A stretch of 64,000 nucleotides of DNA from Cohnella abietis (GCF_004295585.1 NZ_AP019400.1:3322001-3386000); one strand, 5' to 3'. Positions 43,497-52,366 are shown, counted from the stretch's first letter. Program-made: numbers and translations. The notes: generated by a model from the letters alone, not told the origin.

Positions 43497-44525
43497 ATGG
43501 AATACAAATTGCTTGGCAAAAGTGGATTGAGGGTCTCAGACATCGCTTTGGGTACGATGACATTCGGGGATCGCTGGGGATTTGGAGCAGATAAAATGGA
43601 AAGCCGCAAAATTTTTGACGCTTATGTTGAGGCAGGGGGAAATCTAATTGATACAGCCAACCAATACACGGGAGGTGATAGCGAACAATTCCTTGGTGAA
43701 TTTATCGCAGCAGAGCGAGAGAAGCTTGTCATAGCCACGAAATATTCACTGACTATGAATCCGATGGACCCGAACGGCGGAGGAAATCACCGTAAAAGCC
43801 TAGTTCAGTCCCTAGACGCAAGCTTGAAACGGTTGCAAACCGATTATATCGATATGTATTGGCTGCACGCATGGGATTTTATGACCCCGGTTGAGGAGGT
43901 AATGCGAGCATTGGACGATCAGGTCCGAGCTGGGAAAATCCTATACATCGGTATCTCCGACACTCCGGCGTGGATTGTCTCAAAAGCCAATACGTTGGCG
44001 GAGCTGCGGGGCTGGACCCCGTTTACTGGATTGCAGGTGTCATACAGCTTGGTTCAAAGGGAGGCGGAGCGCGAGTTAATTCCTATGGCTAATGCGTTGG
44101 ATATTGGGGTAACTGCCTGGGCTCCGCTGGGTGGCGGGATTTTGTCTGGCAAATATAAAGCAGGCCGACCCGAGGACTCGAAACGGGCTGATTTTATAGG
44201 GGAAAGTCTTTCGGAAACAAACCGCTCCATACTGGAAACGGTTGAAAGTATTGCTCAAGAGATCGGCAAGACTCCTGCCCAAGTAGCCCTTAACTGGATC
44301 AGGCAGCAGGAAGGGACGATGATCCCGATTATTGGAGCAAGAACAGAAAAGCAGATCAAAGATAATTTAGATTGCCTAACCTTCGAGTTGACACCTGAAC
44401 AGATGGATTTGTTAACCAAAGCCAGTAGCATCCATCTGGGATTCCCGCATGATTTTCTAGAAATGGAGCAGCTTCAACAATCTCTTAATGGTCAATTCGC
44501 TGGCAAAATCGCTAAGCGCAACTAA
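43497..44525 (+). CDS. Aldo/keto reductase
   Basis: 342 aa (beta/alpha)8 NADPH-dependent oxidoreductase. The tetrad is visible: Asp in LIDTANQY, Tyr in the same segment, Lys in VIATKYSL and His in MYWLHAWD. The C-terminus GARTEKQIKDNLDCLTFELTPEQ binds the cofactor. It reduces aldehydes or ketones; the natural substrate is unknown. ATG follows AAGGGGTG. Control by the divergent MerR regulator is strongly implied by its promoter. Confidence 0.93.
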   Translation: MEYKLLGKSGLRVSDIALGTMTFGDRWGFGADKMESRKIFDAYVEAGGNLIDTANQYTGGDSEQFLGEFIAAEREKLVIATKYSLTMNPMDPNGGGNHRKSLVQSLDASLKRLQTDYIDMYWLHAWDFMTPVEEVMRALDDQVRAGKILYIGISDTPAWIVSKANTLAELRGWTPFTGLQVSYSLVQREAERELIPMANALDIGVTAWAPLGGGILSGKYKAGRPEDSKRADFIGESLSETNRSILETVESIAQEIGKTPAQVALNWIRQQEGTMIPIIGARTEKQIKDNLDCLTFELTPEQMDLLTKASSIHLGFPHDFLEMEQLQQSLNGQFAGKIAKRN

Positions 44526-44534
44526 TCGTGACAG

Positions 44535-44562
44535 CCCGAAGAACCTTCGGGTTCTTTTTTTG
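44535..44562 (+). terminator. Terminator after the aldo/keto reductase
   Basis: CCCGAAG (44535-44541) pairs with CTTCGGG (44545-44551), followed by TTCTTTTTTT. Confidence 0.88.
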
Positions 44563-44679
44563 GCAAAAATACAAAGAAAGGCAGACTGGTGATTCGACAA
44601 AGCCAATAATTTAATGAGATACTTGAGAAGATGAAAGTTATTAAATATTTAGGTTTAATAAAAGTTGAGGGATCGTGCT

Positions 44680-45642
44680 ATGCCAAAAAACGATAATATG
44701 CTGGCAATTCTGTGGATGCTGAATTCAGGCGTGAAGATGACTGCAAAACAAATATCCGAGAAGCTAGAAATAAATATAAGAACAGTTTATCGATATATTG
44801 ATGCGCTAAGTGCCAGTGGAGTGCCCATAATTTCTGACACAGGTCATAATGGCGGGTACAGCTTACTCAATAACTTTATCAGATCACCTCTGCTATTTGA
44901 TATTGAAGAAAAAAAAGCACTCCTTCAAGCTGCTGTTTTTGCCAAAGAAGCGGGATACCCTTTAAGTGAGGCACTAGACAATGCGACATCCAAGTTGAAA
45001 ATGTACTCGAATCCCGAGCAGGAAAGTATACTTGACCGTCATTTATCCGGATTTGATGTTATCAACCGCATGGGAGATCCTTCTGTACAGCTGGTATTGG
45101 CAGAATTGGAGCAGGCTGTAGCCAACGATTTGTCTGTAGAAATTGACTATCGCACAAGCCGTGATGATCAACCCAAGAATAGGGTAATAGATCCTTATGG
45201 AATGATTTACTGGAACAATAAATGGTATACTGTTGCATTTTGCCACCTAAGGAATGAGATTCGCAGCTTCCGGGCGGATCGGATTTTACAAATCAAGCAT
45301 ACTCAAACCATATTTAAGCGTCTGGAAGCTTTTTCGGCTCGTGAATTTTTTATGCAAAATCTGTTGCCTGATTTAGTGGGGAAGGACGGGTTAATCTCTT
45401 TAATTATCGAAGGCAGGCAAGAGGCATTAGATGACATATGCTTACACTGGTATTTGGGGCATCATCTGCAAGAGCGAACATCAGATCAAGCAATCTTTTT
45501 ACTTGAGGAGAATTCAACGCATAAATATGTCCCTTATTTTCTGCTAACCTACGGGAAATCAATTCAAGTAATCGAACCACAGAGCATCAATGAACGACTT
45601 GCTGCTATTGCGTCAGAGTTAATGGAATATTATCAACTTTAA
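44680..45642 (+). CDS. YafY-type transcriptional regulator (HTH_11 plus WYL domain), second copy
   Basis: About 320 aa. Helix-turn-helix MTAKQISEKLEINIRTVYRYIDALSASGVPI, then a WYL domain (NRVIDPYGMIYWNNKWYTVAFCHLRNEIRSFRADRI) and a C-terminal WCX part. ATG at 44680 follows GAGGGATC at good spacing; TTG at 44665 does not. The stop is followed within 3 bp by an ACTGACA/TGTCAGT palindrome and a TATAAT box leading to the DJ-1 gene. The regulator resembles the one at 25864-26811 in layout, though not closely in sequence. Confidence 0.92.
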   Translation: MPKNDNMLAILWMLNSGVKMTAKQISEKLEINIRTVYRYIDALSASGVPIISDTGHNGGYSLLNNFIRSPLLFDIEEKKALLQAAVFAKEAGYPLSEALDNATSKLKMYSNPEQESILDRHLSGFDVINRMGDPSVQLVLAELEQAVANDLSVEIDYRTSRDDQPKNRVIDPYGMIYWNNKWYTVAFCHLRNEIRSFRADRILQIKHTQTIFKRLEAFSAREFFMQNLLPDLVGKDGLISLIIEGRQEALDDICLHWYLGHHLQERTSDQAIFLLEENSTHKYVPYFLLTYGKSIQVIEPQSINERLAAIASELMEYYQL

Positions 45643-45644
45643 TA

Positions 45645-45684
45645 GCTTCACTGACAGTAGATGTCAGTGAAGCTATTTTATAAT
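45645..45684 (+). promoter_or_regulatory. WYL-linked operator and -10 box of the DJ-1 gene
   Basis: GCTTCACTGACA (45645-45656) and TGTCAGTGAAGC (45662-45673) are perfect 12-bp arms. TATAAT (45679-45684) begins exactly 10 bp after TGTCAGT, as at 26804-26842. The inner arms ACTGACA/TGTCAGT are identical between the two sites; the gap is 5 bp here and 6 bp there. Confidence 0.72.
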
Positions 45685-45759
45685 CATAATGATCATTGAT
45701 AACCGATGGATGGAAAGTCGGAAGTACTTGATGAATCTTATAATAAGGGGACCTTACGA

Positions 45760-46386
45760 ATGAATAATACGGTATATCTTTATGTTTTTGACACAATGGC
45801 AGACTGGGAAATAGGTTACTTAACTGCCGAGCTGAACTCGGGAAGATATTACAAAAAGGGGCTTGCCCCAATAAAAATAGTTACCGTGGGAATTGAAAAG
45901 ACTACTATCACTACAATGGGCGGATTAAAAATATTACCTGACATCAAATGGGACGAATGTAACATTGGAAGCGCAGATACGCTTATTTTACCTGGTGGAG
46001 ATACATGGACAGAAACAATTCACCAACCTATCTTAAACATCGCTGAGAGGTGTTTGAAGGAGGGGATATTGGTTGCAGCGATTTGTGGCGCTACCATAGG
46101 GCTTGCTCAGACAGGAATGCTGAATTCACGGTGGCACACTAGTAATGATCTGGAATTCCTTAAAATGATCTGTCCCACTTATGCGGGTGAAAAGTATTAC
46201 AAAATGGAGTCAGCGGTAACGGATGGAAAACTGATCACTGCATCTGGAGTTGCTCCATTGGAATTTACTGTGCACGTTCTGAAGGCTCTGGGTGTATTTT
46301 CTCCAAAAACATTAGAAGCCTGGTATGGTCTATACAAGACTCAGGAATCCAAGTATTTCTATGAGCTGATGAATTCAATTCAATGA
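45760..46386 (+). CDS. DJ-1/PfpI family protein (class I glutamine amidotransferase-like)
   Basis: About 208 aa. The nucleophile elbow is LVAAICGATIGLAQTGML with the conserved Cys; LILPGGDTW precedes it. HTSNDLEFL supplies a His region. The family includes chaperones, glyoxalase III and proteases, so the reaction is not defined. ATG at 45760 follows AAGGGG; an upstream ATG at 45706 has no ribosome site. It lies behind the operator next to the WYL regulator, its likely controller. Confidence 0.87.
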   Translation: MNNTVYLYVFDTMADWEIGYLTAELNSGRYYKKGLAPIKIVTVGIEKTTITTMGGLKILPDIKWDECNIGSADTLILPGGDTWTETIHQPILNIAERCLKEGILVAAICGATIGLAQTGMLNSRWHTSNDLEFLKMICPTYAGEKYYKMESAVTDGKLITASGVAPLEFTVHVLKALGVFSPKTLEAWYGLYKTQESKYFYELMNSIQ

Positions 46387-46460
46387 AGGCAGAAGGTGTC
46401 TTGGTAGTAGGTCGCGAATACAAGTGGTGGAAGCAAAAGCTGTAAGAGGAGAGATAAGCG

Positions 46461-47102
46461 ATGAGCGAAGATGCGGGAGGTAAGAAAGAAATGCAGTCAT
46501 ATTGGAATCACAATACTGCATTTCATGAGGAGTTAATCACTGACGCGAAGGTGCGTGGTGGACGTGTGCTTGACATCGGGTCTGGTGACGGATTATTCCT
46601 TCAACGCCTCGCGCCTTTCGTTGATCAGGTTGTCGGTATCGACCCTGATGAGAAAGCTGTTGTGCGTGCACAAACGCGACTGGCTGCCACATCAAATGTG
46701 TCGGTCGTAAACGGTGACTTCCTCGCCTTGCCAGTACCTACTCAGGAGCAACGTTATTCTACGGTCACCTGCATAGCAACTTTGCACCATATGGAATTGA
46801 AAGCTGCACTTTCGAAAATGCGTCAAGTTCTCGCACCAGGCGGACGGCTCCTCATAGTTGGTCTAGCAGAGGACAATTCAATTCTGGATTTTGTCATTTC
46901 CGGACTTCTTGTTCTTCCAATCCGTTTCATGGATCGACTTCACGGTGGGATGCAAGACATAGGTGTTCGGATTGCCGATCCTAAAGAGTCTTTGAGCGAG
47001 ATTCGCCAAGTCGCACAAGAGATACTACCAGGGGCAATCGTCCGCCGCCGCTTCTATTACCGTTATCGACTTTCATGGGATAAACCGATGGGGGAGCAGT
47101 AA
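46461..47102 (+). CDS. Class I SAM-dependent methyltransferase
   Basis: 213 aa. Motif I is GGRVLDIGSGDGLFLQRL, with an acidic residue in VVGIDPDEKAV binding the ribose of SAM; TVTCIATLHHMELKAALSKMRQVLAPGGRLLIVG covers motifs II-III. The family (Methyltransf_11/25) methylates varied small molecules. AGAGGAGAG precedes the ATG. It is 75 bp behind the DJ-1 gene in the same direction and ends 24 bp from the convergent MFS gene. Confidence 0.9.
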   Translation: MSEDAGGKKEMQSYWNHNTAFHEELITDAKVRGGRVLDIGSGDGLFLQRLAPFVDQVVGIDPDEKAVVRAQTRLAATSNVSVVNGDFLALPVPTQEQRYSTVTCIATLHHMELKAALSKMRQVLAPGGRLLIVGLAEDNSILDFVISGLLVLPIRFMDRLHGGMQDIGVRIADPKESLSEIRQVAQEILPGAIVRRRFYYRYRLSWDKPMGEQ

Positions 47103-47125
47103 AGAGTTTCAAACAGGTTTTATAA

Positions 47126-48343
47126 TCAATGAAGACGGCGGGTAAACAACCAAAATAGAAGAGCCAAAGCACTAACTAGTGCACCTAACAAGCACACTCC
47201 ATTCCAGCCTGAGTATTCATACATACTGGTGGATGCGATTGACCCGATGGCGCTACCGATGGAATAAAAAATCATGTAACCGGCAGTAAGCCTACTCCGT
47301 GCCTCAGGGCGCACAGTAAAGATCATGCTCTGGTTCGTGACATGTACGGCTTGTACCGCAAGATCAAGGAGGACTATGCCAACAATCAGTGCGAGTAGCG
47401 AATGCTGGGTATAACTAATGGGGAGCCATGATACAAGTAACAGAACCAGCGCTACTCCTGTCGTTCTCTGCCCTAAACCTCGATCAGCAAGCTGACCAGC
47501 TCGGGCTGCTGCTAACGCACCAGTAACTCCGGCGAGACCAAACGCTCCAATCAAGCTATGCGAAAGAGAAAGTGGCGGGGAGCTGAGCGGCAGCACTAGG
47601 GAAGTCCATAATATGCTGAAGGCGGTAAAAATCAACATGGCTAGCACAGCACGGATTCGCAGGATTCGTTCTTGTACAAACAACGTGAGTACTGAACGAA
47701 TCAGCTGTGGATAGGATAATGATTCACTTTTATGCTCATTATTCGGTAGAACTCGAAATAATATGCATGCCATGACTAACGTCAATAATGCAGATACAAG
47801 ATATACAGAACGCCAACCGGCTAAATCCGTCAATACGCCAGCAAAAGTACGCGCAAGCAGAATACCAATTACGATTCCACTGGTCACGATTCCGACGACA
47901 CGTCCACGCTCGGCTGAGGCAGACAATGTCGCCGCAAACGCAACGAGAGACTGTGTCACTACAGCAAGTAGCCCAACTGCAGCTATGCCTATGAATAACA
48001 CCGTGCTCGTGGGAGCAGTACCAACGCCAATAAGAGCCAACACAGATAAAAGCATTTGCCCAGCGATCAGCCGACGTCGATTAAACAAATCACCGAGGGG
48101 CACTAGTAGTAGCAGACCTAGCGCGTAACAAACTTGAGTGAGAGTAATAACAATGCCAACGGATGAATGAGTGATCCCGAACTCTAACGAAAGAGCGTCC
48201 AATAAGGGTTGCGCGTAATAGATATTGGCGACAGCCAGTCCGCAGGAGATTGCAAACAAGAGGGCCACATTTCGCGACATCGATGGGCCGGGAATTGATT
48301 CTGGTGCTGTAGTTACTTCTGATTTTTCAATAAACTTCTCCAT
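47126..48343 (-). CDS. MFS drug transporter (DHA1-like, 12 helices)
   Basis: About 405 aa with twelve predicted helices. GLAVANIYYAQPLLDALSLEFGITHSSVGIVITLTQVCYALGLLLLVPLGDLFNRRRLI covers helices 1-2 and the loop 2-3 motif A (GDLFNRRR). It would export a small toxic compound by proton antiport. ATG at 48343 stands 9 nt behind AAGGAGGT; a longer open frame upstream is not used. It is divergent from a TetR gene, with an operator-like site between. Confidence 0.9.
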   Translation of the reverse strand: MEKFIEKSEVTTAPESIPGPSMSRNVALLFAISCGLAVANIYYAQPLLDALSLEFGITHSSVGIVITLTQVCYALGLLLLVPLGDLFNRRRLIAGQMLLSVLALIGVGTAPTSTVLFIGIAAVGLLAVVTQSLVAFAATLSASAERGRVVGIVTSGIVIGILLARTFAGVLTDLAGWRSVYLVSALLTLVMACILFRVLPNNEHKSESLSYPQLIRSVLTLFVQERILRIRAVLAMLIFTAFSILWTSLVLPLSSPPLSLSHSLIGAFGLAGVTGALAAARAGQLADRGLGQRTTGVALVLLLVSWLPISYTQHSLLALIVGIVLLDLAVQAVHVTNQSMIFTVRPEARSRLTAGYMIFYSIGSAIGSIASTSMYEYSGWNGVCLLGALVSALALLFWLFTRRLH

Positions 48344-48385
48344 ATTACAAACCTCCTTAAATCCTCTATTATCCATTCAATAACA

Positions 48386-48397
48386 TACCGATCAGTA
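48386..48397. promoter_or_regulatory. Putative TetR operator
   Basis: TACCGATCAGTA is an imperfect GATC-centred palindrome. The preceding AATAACATACC is repeated at about 48510-48521 in front of the TetR gene, so both divergent promoters carry a half-match. Confidence 0.45.
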
Positions 48398-48547
48398 CAC
48401 AATAATTTTCATTAATATATCCGAAAAAATATTAACTGTCAATAACTATCGGCTTACTTGTCGCAGTGATAGGCTGCTTTATTGACGGAATAATCTTTGA
48501 GTATTAGAATAATAACATACCATTCGATATGAAATGTGGAGGTTATT

Positions 48548-49129
48548 ATGGCTCGGCTACGCGAATTTGATGAGGAAAAGGCATTGGATGCTGCTATGGA
48601 AGTGTTTTGGGAAAAGGGGTTCGAAGCTACCTCTTTAAGCGATTTAACATCGAGAATGGGCATTCAGCGACCAAGCATATACTCAGCCTTCGGGGACAAA
48701 AAGGAACTATTTGAAGCTGCATTAAGGAAATATACGCGTTCTCATTCTGCTAATGTTCGTGCCAGTCTTCAAAACAGTACTTCTGTTAAGGAAGGATTCC
48801 GTGCCTTTTTTGAAAATATAGTAGCAAAAGAATATGAAAAAAGTCCAAATCGGGGATGCTTTTGTATCAATACGATGGTGGAGCTTGCGCCTCATGATGA
48901 GAAATTTGAAATCCTAACAAGGGAGCATCAGATGTATCTTTCGGTAATATTTCAAGAAGCGATTGAACGAGGTTTGCGTTCAGGAGAGCTTGATATTAGT
49001 ATAAACGCGAAGGGCTTAGCTCAGACACTAGTCGTATCGTTAATAGGACTTACCGTGATCATGAAATCTCGTCCTGAACGATCATTTGTTGATAATTCTG
49101 TTGAAGGAATACTTACATTGCTTATTTAG
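48548..49129 (+). CDS. TetR family regulator
   Basis: About 193 aa. ARLREFDEEKALDAAMEVFWEKGFEATSLSDLTSRMGIQRPSIYSAFGDKKELFEAAL is the YxaF/LmrA-type TetR helix-turn-helix; the C-terminus holds GCFCINTMVELAPHDE, typical of the TetR_C_11-type ligand domain. ATG at 48548 follows GGAGGT. It is divergent from the MFS gene it probably represses. It is similar in type to the protein encoded at 36869-37456. Confidence 0.9.
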   Translation: MARLREFDEEKALDAAMEVFWEKGFEATSLSDLTSRMGIQRPSIYSAFGDKKELFEAALRKYTRSHSANVRASLQNSTSVKEGFRAFFENIVAKEYEKSPNRGCFCINTMVELAPHDEKFEILTREHQMYLSVIFQEAIERGLRSGELDISINAKGLAQTLVVSLIGLTVIMKSRPERSFVDNSVEGILTLLI

Positions 49130-49189
49130 AATAATGAGGGCAGACGCGTGCAACCATTTGCTCAGCTAATAGTAAGAAAAATTTTATCA

Positions 49190-49222
49190 AAAAAGCCAAT
49201 CCATAGTCCGGAGTGGCTTTTT
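49190..49222 (+). terminator. Terminator after the TetR gene
   Basis: AAAAAGCCA (49190-49198) pairs with TGGCTTTTT (49214-49222), and inner CC/GG pairs lengthen the stem. Confidence 0.8.
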
Positions 49223-49336
49223 CGTATGCGCCTTGGCGGCTTTTCCTATATAAAATGTGATACACTGGGAGTACATAGATGTAACGGATTTCAACGGGGG
49301 ATTAATTACATAGATCGATAGAGGAGTGTATAATCG

Positions 49337-49771
49337 ATGATTAACAGAAACGAGCTGCTCGTTTCATATTCAAAGAAATTTATGATTCATAAGCGTATGT
49401 GGGAATCTGAGTGGAATCGTAAGAACACATCGGATCTATCCTATGCACAGTTTATGGTTCTTTATACATTGGATTCAGAAGGTCCTAAGCAATCTAAGCA
49501 ATTAGTCGAAGAGTTATCAATTACCTCGGGAGGGATAACGGCGATTTCTGATAAATTAGTTTCGTTAGGATTGATCCGCAGAACCCGAGATGTACAACAG
49601 GATCGAAGGGCCATTATTCTAGATATTAGCGAAGAAGGTCAAATAACCTTACAAACCTTGAAAGACGTTCGCGATCAAACATTAAATGCGATATTCTCTG
49701 TTCTTAATGATGGAGAAGTTGCATTTCTGGAGCAGATTTACGATAAATTGATCAGTATTAGGAATGAGTAA
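49337..49771 (+). CDS. MarR family transcriptional regulator
   Basis: 144 aa. The winged helix covers LSYAQFMVLYTLDSEGPKQSKQLVEELSITSGGITAISDKLVSLGLIRRTRDVQQDRRAIILDISEEG, flanked by dimerisation helices. It converges with the CuA lipoprotein gene and is the nearest regulator of the CuA/PQQ cluster, but it may control only itself. The start is ATG at 49337 after GGAGTG. Confidence 0.9.
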   Translation: MINRNELLVSYSKKFMIHKRMWESEWNRKNTSDLSYAQFMVLYTLDSEGPKQSKQLVEELSITSGGITAISDKLVSLGLIRRTRDVQQDRRAIILDISEEGQITLQTLKDVRDQTLNAIFSVLNDGEVAFLEQIYDKLISIRNE

Positions 49772-49792
49772 GAGAATGGATTTCAATTTCTA

Positions 49793-49836
49793 AAAGGGAT
49801 CGCCAACTTTCCAATCGGATAGTTGACGATCCCTTT
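49793..49836. terminator. Bidirectional terminator between MarR and CuA genes
   Basis: AAAGGGATCG at 49793-49802 pairs with CGATCCCTTT (49827-49836); CAACT/AGTTG and TCC/GGA extend the stem to a short loop. A and T tracts lie on both sides. Confidence 0.85.
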
Positions 49837-49853
49837 ACTTATTTAAAGAAGAG

Positions 49854-50270
49854 TTATTCTACAATAATATTTCCTGTCATGTTGTCATGACCTTGGCCAC
49901 ACATGATGTTGCAGTTAAATTCAAAAGTTCCTGCTTTGTCGAGTTTGATTTCTACAGTTTCGCCTTTTTTAATTTTTAGGCCCAAATCATCGATAGAAAC
50001 TCCGTGATTGCCTTCGGAGCTATTCAGTGTCAGCTTAAGCGTGTCGCCTACTTTTGCTTTAATTTCTGTAACATCAAATTTCCAATTTGTAGCATCAATC
50101 GTTGCTTCTATTGTTTGTCCGCCAGCTGCAGGCTGGGACTCAGAAGCTGAAGGTGCGCTTGCTGATGGTGAGCTACTGTTATTCTTTGAATTATTACTTC
50201 CGCATGCGCTTAGAGCAAGCATAGCAGCCAAAGCAACGATAGTGAGAAGTAGACTAGTTTTAATTTTCAT
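49854..50270 (-). CDS. Cupredoxin lipoprotein with a CuA-type copper site
   Basis: 138 aa. A signal peptide ends in lipobox LALSAC, followed by a Ser/Pro/Ala tether. The cupredoxin fold has a His in EGNHGVSI and the C-terminal motif CNIMCGQGHDNM, which is the C-x3-C-x3-H-x2-M ligand set of the binuclear CuA centre in cytochrome oxidase subunit II. No membrane helices or other oxidase parts are present, so it is a free-standing extracytoplasmic electron carrier or an oxidase-assembly/copper protein. It is divergent from the PQQ-type enzyme with mirrored promoter elements, and electron transfer from that enzyme is plausible. Confidence 0.88.
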   Translation of the reverse strand: MKIKTSLLLTIVALAAMLALSACGSNNSKNNSSSPSASAPSASESQPAAGGQTIEATIDATNWKFDVTEIKAKVGDTLKLTLNSSEGNHGVSIDDLGLKIKKGETVEIKLDKAGTFEFNCNIMCGQGHDNMTGNIIVE

Positions 50271-50298
50271 GATTTTGTTATTCCCCCTGTTGGTTAAT

Positions 50299-50439
50299 AT
50301 CTTAGTAGTAAGAATGTTTAGGCGCCCGATGAAACATTTTACTCCTGTTATACATCATTGTCAAAGCAAAAATAAGTGTTGTTGACGCATACATATATTA
50401 GGAGTATATTACTCAACGAGAACAATCTTAGTAGTAAGA
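50299..50439. promoter_or_regulatory. Mirrored divergent promoters and paired 15-bp operators of the CuA/PQQ cluster
   Basis: Plus strand: TTGACG (50382-50387), 17 bp, TATATT (50405-50410). Minus strand: TTGACA (50364-50359), 17 bp, TAAAAT (50341-50336). Each -10 is directly preceded by AGGAG within its spacer. The identical element ATCTTAGTAGTAAGA occurs at 50299-50313 and 50425-50439, downstream of each start site. Its arms TCTTA/TAAGA are a dyad, so one repressor probably governs both genes. Confidence 0.8.
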
Positions 50440-50521
50440 TATAAGGCCTCCATCACAAAAAAAGCGGGATTAATTTATTAGTTAAACGGATTTAAATTTT
50501 TATTATTAGGGGGAATCATCA

Positions 50522-52237
50522 TTGAGTAACAAAACGCTTACCGTTGCAAGTGCAATCCTGGCAGCTAGTCTTGCCTTAAGTGCATGTACCAAATCGAACA
50601 ACAATGAAGCATCTCCATCGGCTTCTACCTCACCGTCTGCAACAGCATCTGCGTCTGCTTCTGATTCAGTAAGCCATACGTATGGAAACTTCCCGTCAGT
50701 CAACTTTGATCTGGGAAGTACTAGACACGTACCTTACACACAAATTACTAAAGAAAACGTTAATGACTTGGGAATCGTCTGGACAGCAGATTTCAAAGCA
50801 ATTGATTCGACCATTGCGAACGGAAACCAATCTTTCCCAATCGTACAGGACGGCGTCATGTATGTTTCGACGTCCAAGAATAATGTTTTTGCTTTCGACG
50901 CAGTATCAGGTAAGGTAATCTGGCAATGGAAGCCAGATGAAGCATTCAAAGAGAATACCAAAAACCTATACATCGTTTCCAATCGTGGCGTAGTTGTTGC
51001 GGAAGGAAAAGTATACATGCTCTTATTGGATAATCGTGTAGTATCTATCGATGCTAAGACTGGTAAAACCGTCAACACAACAGTTATAGCTGATGCTGTT
51101 GATGGAGTAACAGTGGACAACGGATATTATGAAACGGCTGCTCCTGTGTACTACAACGGCAATATCTATATCGGCAGCAGCGGTGGAGATAATGGCGTTC
51201 GTGGTTTCGTTATGGCTTACAAAGCAAGCGATCTATCACCGGCTTGGGACGCTCCATTCTGGACTGTACCTCCTAAAGGTCAAGATTGGCTGAAAAACAA
51301 TAAGTTTAACGGTGGGGGTACAGTGTGGTGCCCAGTAACAATTGATGAAGAAACAGGAATGATGTATTTCGGCACTGGTAATCCGGCACCGGATATGTAT
51401 GGTGAAGACCGCCCTGGTGCTAACCCTTACACAGACTCAGTAGTTGCTTTAGACAGCAAAACAGGTAAGCTGATTTGGGCAAATCAAGAAGTTAGCCATG
51501 ATCTGTGGGATTATGACGCTGCATCTACTCCAATGCTGATTAAAGCACAGGTAAATGGAGCAGAACGTAAGCTTGTCGTTCACGGTGGGAAATCAGGTGA
51601 ATGGTTTGCATGGGATGCAGTAACTGGTGAAACGTTTTATAATGCAGTGGCTTTCTCAAAAATTGATCATCCAGAACCGACTAAAGAAGGTGTCCTGATT
51701 TATCCGGGCGTCTGGGGCGGTCAGAACTATGCTCCAGAAACATATGATCCTGAATCAAACTATGTGCTTATTCCGGGTATTGAATCCCCATCATTTGTAA
51801 CGGGATATGATGGCAAGCCAGAAGAAGTTACTGCGTTCGGTACAACTGTAGGAGAAACTCCAGCGGGTATTGTTCCTTACGGTACCGTTACAGCTATTGA
51901 CATGAATACTGGTAAAATTGCTTATCAAAACAAGACCGATCACGAAATGCGCGGTGGCTTCGTAAGTACGGCTACAGGACTTGCCTTCTACGGTGAATTG
52001 AATGGTAAAATACGCGCTATTGAAATCAAAACGGGTAAGATCGTTTGGGAATTCCAGGCAGATGGCGATAACATCATGGCTCCACCAGCAATCTTCACTC
52101 AAGACGATAAAGCATATATGGCCATTACGACGGGCGGAAAAAAACCTAAGGTGTTAGTATTCGCTCTGGGCGGGGACAAAACTCAAGGTACATCTTCAGA
52201 GGAAATCCAGCACGGAATTGAAAATGGTGGACACTAA
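50522..52237 (+). CDS. PQQ-type quinoprotein beta-propeller lipoprotein
   Basis: 571 aa. Lipobox LALSAC after a signal peptide. The rest is a beta-propeller of the quinoprotein alcohol/glucose dehydrogenase type, with repeated AxDxxTGKxxW docking motifs (FAFDAVSGKVIWQW, VSIDAKTGKTV, VALDSKTGKLIWA, IEIKTGKIVWEF). The Asn of TGNPAP and the Asp of HDLWDYDA match the calcium and catalytic ligands of PQQ dehydrogenases. The vicinal Cys-Cys pair of methanol dehydrogenases is absent. TTG start behind GGGGGAA. It likely oxidises a substrate outside the membrane; whether PQQ is available in the host is unknown. The CuA lipoprotein is its likely partner. Confidence 0.87.
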   Translation: MSNKTLTVASAILAASLALSACTKSNNNEASPSASTSPSATASASASDSVSHTYGNFPSVNFDLGSTRHVPYTQITKENVNDLGIVWTADFKAIDSTIANGNQSFPIVQDGVMYVSTSKNNVFAFDAVSGKVIWQWKPDEAFKENTKNLYIVSNRGVVVAEGKVYMLLLDNRVVSIDAKTGKTVNTTVIADAVDGVTVDNGYYETAAPVYYNGNIYIGSSGGDNGVRGFVMAYKASDLSPAWDAPFWTVPPKGQDWLKNNKFNGGGTVWCPVTIDEETGMMYFGTGNPAPDMYGEDRPGANPYTDSVVALDSKTGKLIWANQEVSHDLWDYDAASTPMLIKAQVNGAERKLVVHGGKSGEWFAWDAVTGETFYNAVAFSKIDHPEPTKEGVLIYPGVWGGQNYAPETYDPESNYVLIPGIESPSFVTGYDGKPEEVTAFGTTVGETPAGIVPYGTVTAIDMNTGKIAYQNKTDHEMRGGFVSTATGLAFYGELNGKIRAIEIKTGKIVWEFQADGDNIMAPPAIFTQDDKAYMAITTGGKKPKVLVFALGGDKTQGTSSEEIQHGIENGGH

Positions 52238-52278
52238 GCGCACATAAGAATTGACGCTAGTAAAAGCTTTCATAACAA

Positions 52279-52305
52279 AAAGGCGGGTGTAACAACCCGC
52301 TTTTT
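52279..52305 (+). terminator. Terminator after the PQQ-type gene
   Basis: GCGGGT (52283-52288) pairs with ACCCGC (52295-52300), flanked by AAAAAG and TTTTT. The next lipoprotein gene starts 60 bp later and may be reached by read-through. Confidence 0.85.
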
Positions 52306-52366
52306 CGTACGAGGAGAAGGATGAAGGTAAGCAAGAAATCAACTTTGCCAAAGAGGAGATAACTAT

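Noticed and set aside
50008..50385. 125-codon plus-strand frame antisense to the CuA lipoprotein
   Set aside because: It mirrors the low-complexity Ser/Ala linker and signal peptide and continues into the promoter region.
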